This document shows positions 59,761 through 64,000 of a stretch of 64,000 bases of DNA, in pieces. Location of the stretch: assembly GCF_963422355.1 (NCBI RefSeq), contig NC_085094.1, forward strand, positions 6,859,270 to 6,923,269, read 5' to 3'. Source of the DNA: Corticium candelabrum (taxonomy: Eukaryota; Porifera; Homoscleromorpha; Homosclerophorida; Plakinidae). Each line of letters begins with the position of its first letter. Within the stretch, counting starts at the first letter, position 1. The translations under genes and the position numbers were made by a program. The notes under the pieces are model-generated. The model saw only the letters and a program-made list of their open reading frames with translations. It searched no databases and had not been told where the DNA came from.

Positions 59761-61155
59761 ACGGTGGGCGCTACTATTGGCGGGATATCAATATACCTTT
59801 CGCTACAAAGCAACGAAAAGGCACAACAATGCTGACGCACTAAGTCGAGTGCCCCTACCAGATCTACCACACCATACATGTCAGCCAGAGACAATGCTTC
59901 ACGTTTTGGAACAGTTGGAGAAACTTCCAGTCACAGCTACACAGATTGCATGGTGGGCCACCAACGACCCGGTACTGTCTCAAGTGCGAACATGGGTTAG
60001 AAAAGGCTGGCCACAAAAGGTAGCAGAAGATGTACGTCCATACAAGATAATGAGTAAAAAACTGTCTGTGGAGGCTGACTGTGTAGTTTGGGGATCCAGA
60101 GTTGTGATACCGCCTGCAGGTCGCAGACGGATCTTGACAGAGCTTCACGAGGCCCATCCAGGAACTGGTAGGATGAAAGGATTGGCAAGGGGTGTGGTCT
60201 GGTGGCCAAGCATTGACGCAGAGGTGAAACAGCTGGTCAGGAAATGTGAAATATGCCAAATGAACCGCCCAAACCCTCCTTCAGCGCCATTACACCCATG
60301 GGAGTGGCAAAAAAACCATGGTCGAGAGTACACGTGGACTATGCAGGACCGTTTGTAGGGTCGATGTTCCTAGTAGTAGTGGATGCGCGTTCAAAGTGGA
60401 TGGACGTTTACAACACAGGGTAGGCATCTACAGGCTCGGTGACGGTAGGTAAACTGCGACAAGCTTTTGTTCAACACGGACTCCCAGACGCAGTAGTCTC
60501 GAATAACGGGCCGTGTTTTACCAGCAGAGTGTTTTCAGAGGTCATGAGGCAGAATGGCATCCAACATATCAAGGTTGCACCATATCACCCAGCGTCCAAT
60601 GGTCTGGCAGAACGTGCCGTCCAGACATTCAAGACTGGAGTGAAGAAAATGATAGTGGGTACTTTGGAAGATCGGATTAGTCGTTTTTTGTTTGCATACC
60701 GAACAACACCACACAACACTACTGGAGTATCTCCAGCCGAACTCTTGACGGGACGGAGACTCAAGACTTGCCTGGACTTGGTCAGGCCAGGGTTAGAGGA
60801 ACGGGTGGTAGACAGGCAGGCCAGGCAAAAGGATGGCCATGATAGAACGGCGCGGAACAGAGTTTTACAAGCGGGAGACACCATTTATGCTCGGAATCGT
60901 AACAAGGGAGCCACCTGGAGTCCTGCCAAAATAGTGGAGGCGACTGGGCCATTGTCATTTAGATGTCAATTGGCAGACCAAAGGATAGTACGTAAGCACC
61001 AGGATCAAGTTCGGCACAGAGAACCACCAAATGCTGAGCAAACACAGGAGGTCAAGGTAGGAACCCGTGAGCAAGGAACTAGGTCAGAGAAACAGGATGT
61101 AGAAGCACCACCACCTCCAGATTCCGATAAACAACCACAACCGGAAACCATTTAA
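59738..61155 (+). pseudogene. Gypsy integrase with an Asp-to-Asn change in the core
   Basis: The RNase H-integrase connection shows HNNADALSRVPL, then a zinc-binding HHCC region (ELHEAHPGTGRMKGLARGVV, CEICQMNRP). The core starts HVDYAGPFVGS in another frame, has a stop, and continues at 60439 with HGLPDAVVSNNGPCFTSRVF. The second catalytic aspartate, normally SDNGP, is asparagine here. HPASNGLAERAVQTFKTG carries the catalytic glutamate. A C-terminal part with WSPAKIVEATGPLSFRCQLA follows, and a hydrophilic tail ends at 61155. Confidence 0.85.
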
Positions 61156-61651
61156 CCAGATGATCAACCAACCGGAACAACAGCTGTGGGTGAGAACAAA
61201 ATGCATCAGCTAGAAGTGAGCGTGTCCCAAAGGGTCTTGAAGTTTAGCTCCCCATTTCTAGAGATCACGCTATGCCCAGTTGCAATCTCACAACTAGTAA
61301 ACTTTTTTATCCTACTGGCTAATTAATTCTTCGACATTAAATAGTCATGACGTGTTCAACATATGTAATGTCATCAAGAGTGACGTTAGATCCCACAAGT
61401 GATGTCATTCATGCCACAAACTGTTCTAAAACAATGAACGGGCAAACGGCACAAAACGTCGCTCGCTACCAGTGACAGTTTAGCGTTGCGTATCTAAACG
61501 TAGCACAACTAACCCAGACCGATATAAATAAACTACATAGGCTATTTATACTTTGTACACGTGGTAATTAGAGGTCGATTGGCAGCCCGTACGTACAGAA
61601 CCAAGCAGAATGCCTGTAGAGTACAGTACTATAGTAATTTGCGTTCAATTA

Positions 61652-62152
61652 CAGTGGCGTAGGAAGCTATTAAAAAGTGGTGCGGCCTAATGCGCGTTAG
61701 AAGGTGTGGTCACTTAGCGTGCGCTACCATACGGAGGTGTGGTCCTAGTTGTACACACATGCAGCCTCTGGTCGCACCGACCCGCAGCTCCTAAGGCCCT
61801 GCAGCCCTACTTATCACTTATCCAGTTGACCCTTTCACTGTAGTCCAAAGAAACCGCGCCTACTAAAACTGAAGTGAGTGCGCATGCGTTGCCGCTCGAC
61901 ATCTACACGTGTCCGGGTTGTCCACGTGGATATAACGGTGATCACGTGCATATAACGGACGTGCCTGTGCGCTGTACAACGAGCAATCTAGCGCACGTTA
62001 AGTTTGCTCGCATTTTATACTGAAATATATTACTTATTTAATCGGCACAACTAGCAACGGAAGTTACAGGCAATGAGCAGCTGGCGGAAAGCCACTTTTT
62101 CAAAAGTGCGGCGGCCATGGCCGCCCCAGCCGCTACGCTTCCTACGCCACTG
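61652..62152. mobile_element. Non-autonomous DNA transposon, 501 bases, with AATTA target duplication
   Basis: Perfect 16-base terminal inverted repeats CAGTGGCGTAGGAAGC / GCTTCCTACGCCACTG. AATTA flanks both ends (61647-61651 and 62153-62157), and the uninterrupted site TTCAATTATCCGATTC is seen in copy A of the long repeat at about 52120. The TIR sequence resembles some hAT-type ends, but a 5-base target duplication is not the usual 8, so the superfamily is left open. No transposase frame. Confidence 0.85.
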
Positions 62153-62636
62153 AATTATCCGATTCAGGCAATCAATTATCCAAGGTTCTGTCATAGCAGT
62201 ACCAAGTCTAGTAATTCTTTCAGTCCCATATGAGTCGAAACAGCGCGCAGTTCTTTCAAAACGTCTTTCTAGAATGCTCACTCACTTTTCAGCTGATCAC
62301 TAGATGATTGATGAAACCGAGGTGAGAAGGTGGTGTAAAATTTGAGCTCACATCACACACGCTAATTAGACAAATACGCCTATCTAACTTCAACAATTAT
62401 ACAATTTACAGATACTAGAAGATTATTGCTTAGAGACAGCTGATGAATGATATTTCAGCAGCTGCCCAACTGCAGACTATCTAAAATATATATAGTATGT
62501 AAGTTATGTATTTCTTCATGCACAACCGTAATTAGCTAAGCAACGGATAATTGAATGCTCAATTTGGATAATTGATTGCTTAAATCAATCGAATATTTTG
62601 GCTTTGGATAATTAAACGCAAAATACTATAGCTAAT

Positions 62637-62716
62637 TGCCGAGCATAGCGAGGCTTCTAATCCGGGTCGTACAGCAGAAACGGGCGTGGTCCTATATGGC
62701 TCTCCATCGAGCTTTT

Positions 62717-62778
<62 letters not shown>

Positions 62779-63400
62779 CGTGTGTAAACACAAATCTCAA
62801 ATTTCTCCTCCCCACGACCATGTTTCATGATAGAACCTACATTAAAAAATCGTTTCCGTGTCCGACAACACATGAGTCTAAGAACGATTCGTTTAAGTGA
62901 GCAAACGACGACGAAAACGCTTAATGAACTTCCGTCGCCCCATCCTTTTGTATTGTATCTAGGGACTGTGCGTACGTGACAACTAAGAAACACCTTCATG
63001 AGTTGAATGCCACCTACAGTCAACTATTCACACGTCCCGTACTGCAATCAATCCTTTACTACACTTTGCTGCATCTAACACTGTTGATAGTCAATGTTTG
63101 CCGATATCAATTTCTATGTCAGTAAATACCATCTCACTGTGGTTACAGCGGAACTGAGTGCATACCTAGACTGTACATTTCAATTGTCTTGATCACGATC
63201 GCAAAACGACGACTATCTATATCAGGCCTAGATACGTAATCTAAACTACTAGGAAGTTTGCATGTTTACTTCCACGACAGCTAGGGTTTCAACAAATACG
63301 TATTGTCTAGCTAGGACTCGGCGTTTCAGTAGACGGTCTGAAAACTCCGTTGGACGTGTTACTCACGAAAGCGAGGCGCCTACGGGTACCGTACAACTAG
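62637..63400 (+). repeat. Dispersed repeat inserted in the long repeat; (GT)n at 62716-62775
   Basis: Begins GCCGAGCATAGCGAGGCTTC and ends near GGCGCCTACGGGTACCG; matches 24721-25260 except for the microsatellite type and an extra piece at about 63045-63250. Copy A of the surrounding repeat lacks it. Confidence 0.6.
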
Positions 63401-63726
63401 GTAAGTCGAGGCACTCGAGTTACAGAAATACCACTGTAGGTTCGACGACCGACTCATCGAATGTGGGTGGATCGATAGACGGATGTGGACGGTGGTTCTA
63501 TATGCTAGACTGTCACAGAGAGCGAATTCTTGCAGCTATACATGTACTAGAGTAATGCGTAGACCCTGCTAAAAGAAAAAATCACTTTTTAGAATGTTGG
63601 CTTTTGGTATTTCGTAGCTAGTTTTGCGCAGCCAGCTCCTCCCCCTTTACTCTCCGCCAACGAAAGTCGAAAAGGGGAGGGGCTGGTTGCTCGAGACTAT
63701 TGCGTAGCAAATTATGCGTAAAGCCT

Positions 63727-64000
63727 AGATCACAATATTGACGCTGACGTCAACGTCGTCCTGTTCACACTATCTTGAGACGCCACTACTAAAAAAGGTT
63801 GGTCTCGAGTCTCGAGTCAGATCGCGCACGCGTGTCTAATCATGGACAACGATTCCAATGATGATCTTCACTTGCTGCTTCTCTTGCGGCGTCAATCAAC
63901 ATTTTAGATCCGGGATGCTTACAGCTCTGCTGATTCGCTAAAACATGCCCACGTGGTTACATTTGACGCTAACCACGGTTTTTGACGCTGGAATAGCTTT
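63727..64000 (+). mobile_element. Left end of a Harbinger-like element, cut by the window edge
   Basis: Starts GCCTAGATCACAATATTGACG, with subterminal GACGTCAACGTCG words. At 63842 an ATG is followed by MDNDSNDDLHLLLLLRRQ and a stop, resembling the acidic-leucine-arginine start of Harbinger transposases. Similar design to the insert at 19228-19680. The right end is outside the window. Confidence 0.5.

Larger units (their letters stand above)
57225..61160 (+). mobile_element. Ty3/gypsy retrotransposon, gag-pol nearly complete, decayed, LTRs not resolved
   Basis: The internal part runs from a primer-binding-site-like TTGGCGACGAGGATGG at about 57244 through gag, zinc knuckles, protease, reverse transcriptase, RNase H and integrase to 61155. 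About six frame breaks occur. Downstream the sequence passes directly into the long repeat (61190), with no purine tract or 3' LTR, so the 3' end is lost. The element is opposite in orientation to the galactosyltransferase gene and sits just upstream of its known exons. Confidence 0.9.
61190..63660 (+). repeat. Long dispersed repeat, copy B
   Basis: Counterpart of 51585-53210. Relative to copy A it carries an inverted-repeat element at 61652-62152 and the segment 62637-63400, which also exists alone at 24721-25260. The copy begins directly after the gypsy integrase tail. Confidence 0.65.

Noticed and set aside
1..64000. CRISPR arrays, bacterial operons, riboswitches, rRNA genes
   Set aside because: The window is a spliced animal genome. 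The tandem repeats found are microsatellites or short direct repeats without spacers, and no ribosomal RNA signature was seen.

Overview
This window is eukaryotic and metazoan. Its genes are split by short GT-AG introns (often 50-150 bp), its proteins are animal families (receptor tyrosine phosphatase with Ig, FN3, TSP1 and lectin-like domains, NXPE, beta-1,4-galactosyltransferase, RecQ-like helicase), and the rest is AT-rich and full of old transposable elements. The domain mixture and the many RecQ-like and DIRS-type sequences suggest an early-branching animal, most likely a sponge. That assignment is inference; no ribosomal or mitochondrial marker is present.

Layout. 1-240: last part of a RecQ-like helicase exon (minus). 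1.0-6.3 kb: a Ty3/gypsy 3' fragment and LTR remnant, then a DNA transposon with inverted arms of about 1.25 kb that each carry the 5' coding exon, inserted against the gag start of another gypsy element. 7.67-33.36 kb (minus): one large receptor tyrosine phosphatase gene, modelled here exon by exon as 34 exons and about 2,208 codons with consistent splice phases. Its order is signal peptide, TSP1, F5/8-fucolectin-like domain, Ig, TSP1, F5/8-like, Ig, TSP1, Ig, Ig, five FN3, membrane helix, an Ig domain on the cytosolic side, active PTP D1 and pseudophosphatase-like D2. The 13 kb intron between Ig-1 and TSP1-2 holds a palindromic DIRS retrotransposon (17.5-24.7 kb), microsatellites and a THAP/DDE-type transposon with long inverted repeats (28.5-29.9 kb).

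34.4-50.4 kb: a segmental duplication. The unit (3' end of NXPE followed by the receptor's 5' exons) is present at about 26.8-34.6 kb and 42.8-48.6 kb. The distal copy of the receptor is decayed (lost start, several stops), but a clean TSP1 exon, a membrane-helix exon and a short cytoplasmic-tail exon follow it, which are phase-compatible with each other. The NXPE gene (48.4-50.4 kb) is intact except for one in-frame TGA. A foldback element (35.7-37.0 kb), a decayed gypsy element (37.5-39.9 kb), small foldback MITEs and a tRNA-derived SINE lie in between.

50.4-64.0 kb: a pair of long repeats (51.6-53.2 and 61.2-63.7 kb) whose alignment exposes later insertions, two small elements carrying a MADF-domain fragment, the last six exons of a beta-1,4-galactosyltransferase (minus), a decayed Ty3/gypsy gag-pol (57.2-61.2 kb), and the start of a Harbinger-like element at the right edge.

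The host genes do not form a pathway in any way the sequence shows. The receptor would read the extracellular matrix or sugars and remove phosphate from tyrosines inside the cell. The galactosyltransferase works in the Golgi. The NXPE protein is a type II membrane protein with an esterase-like domain.
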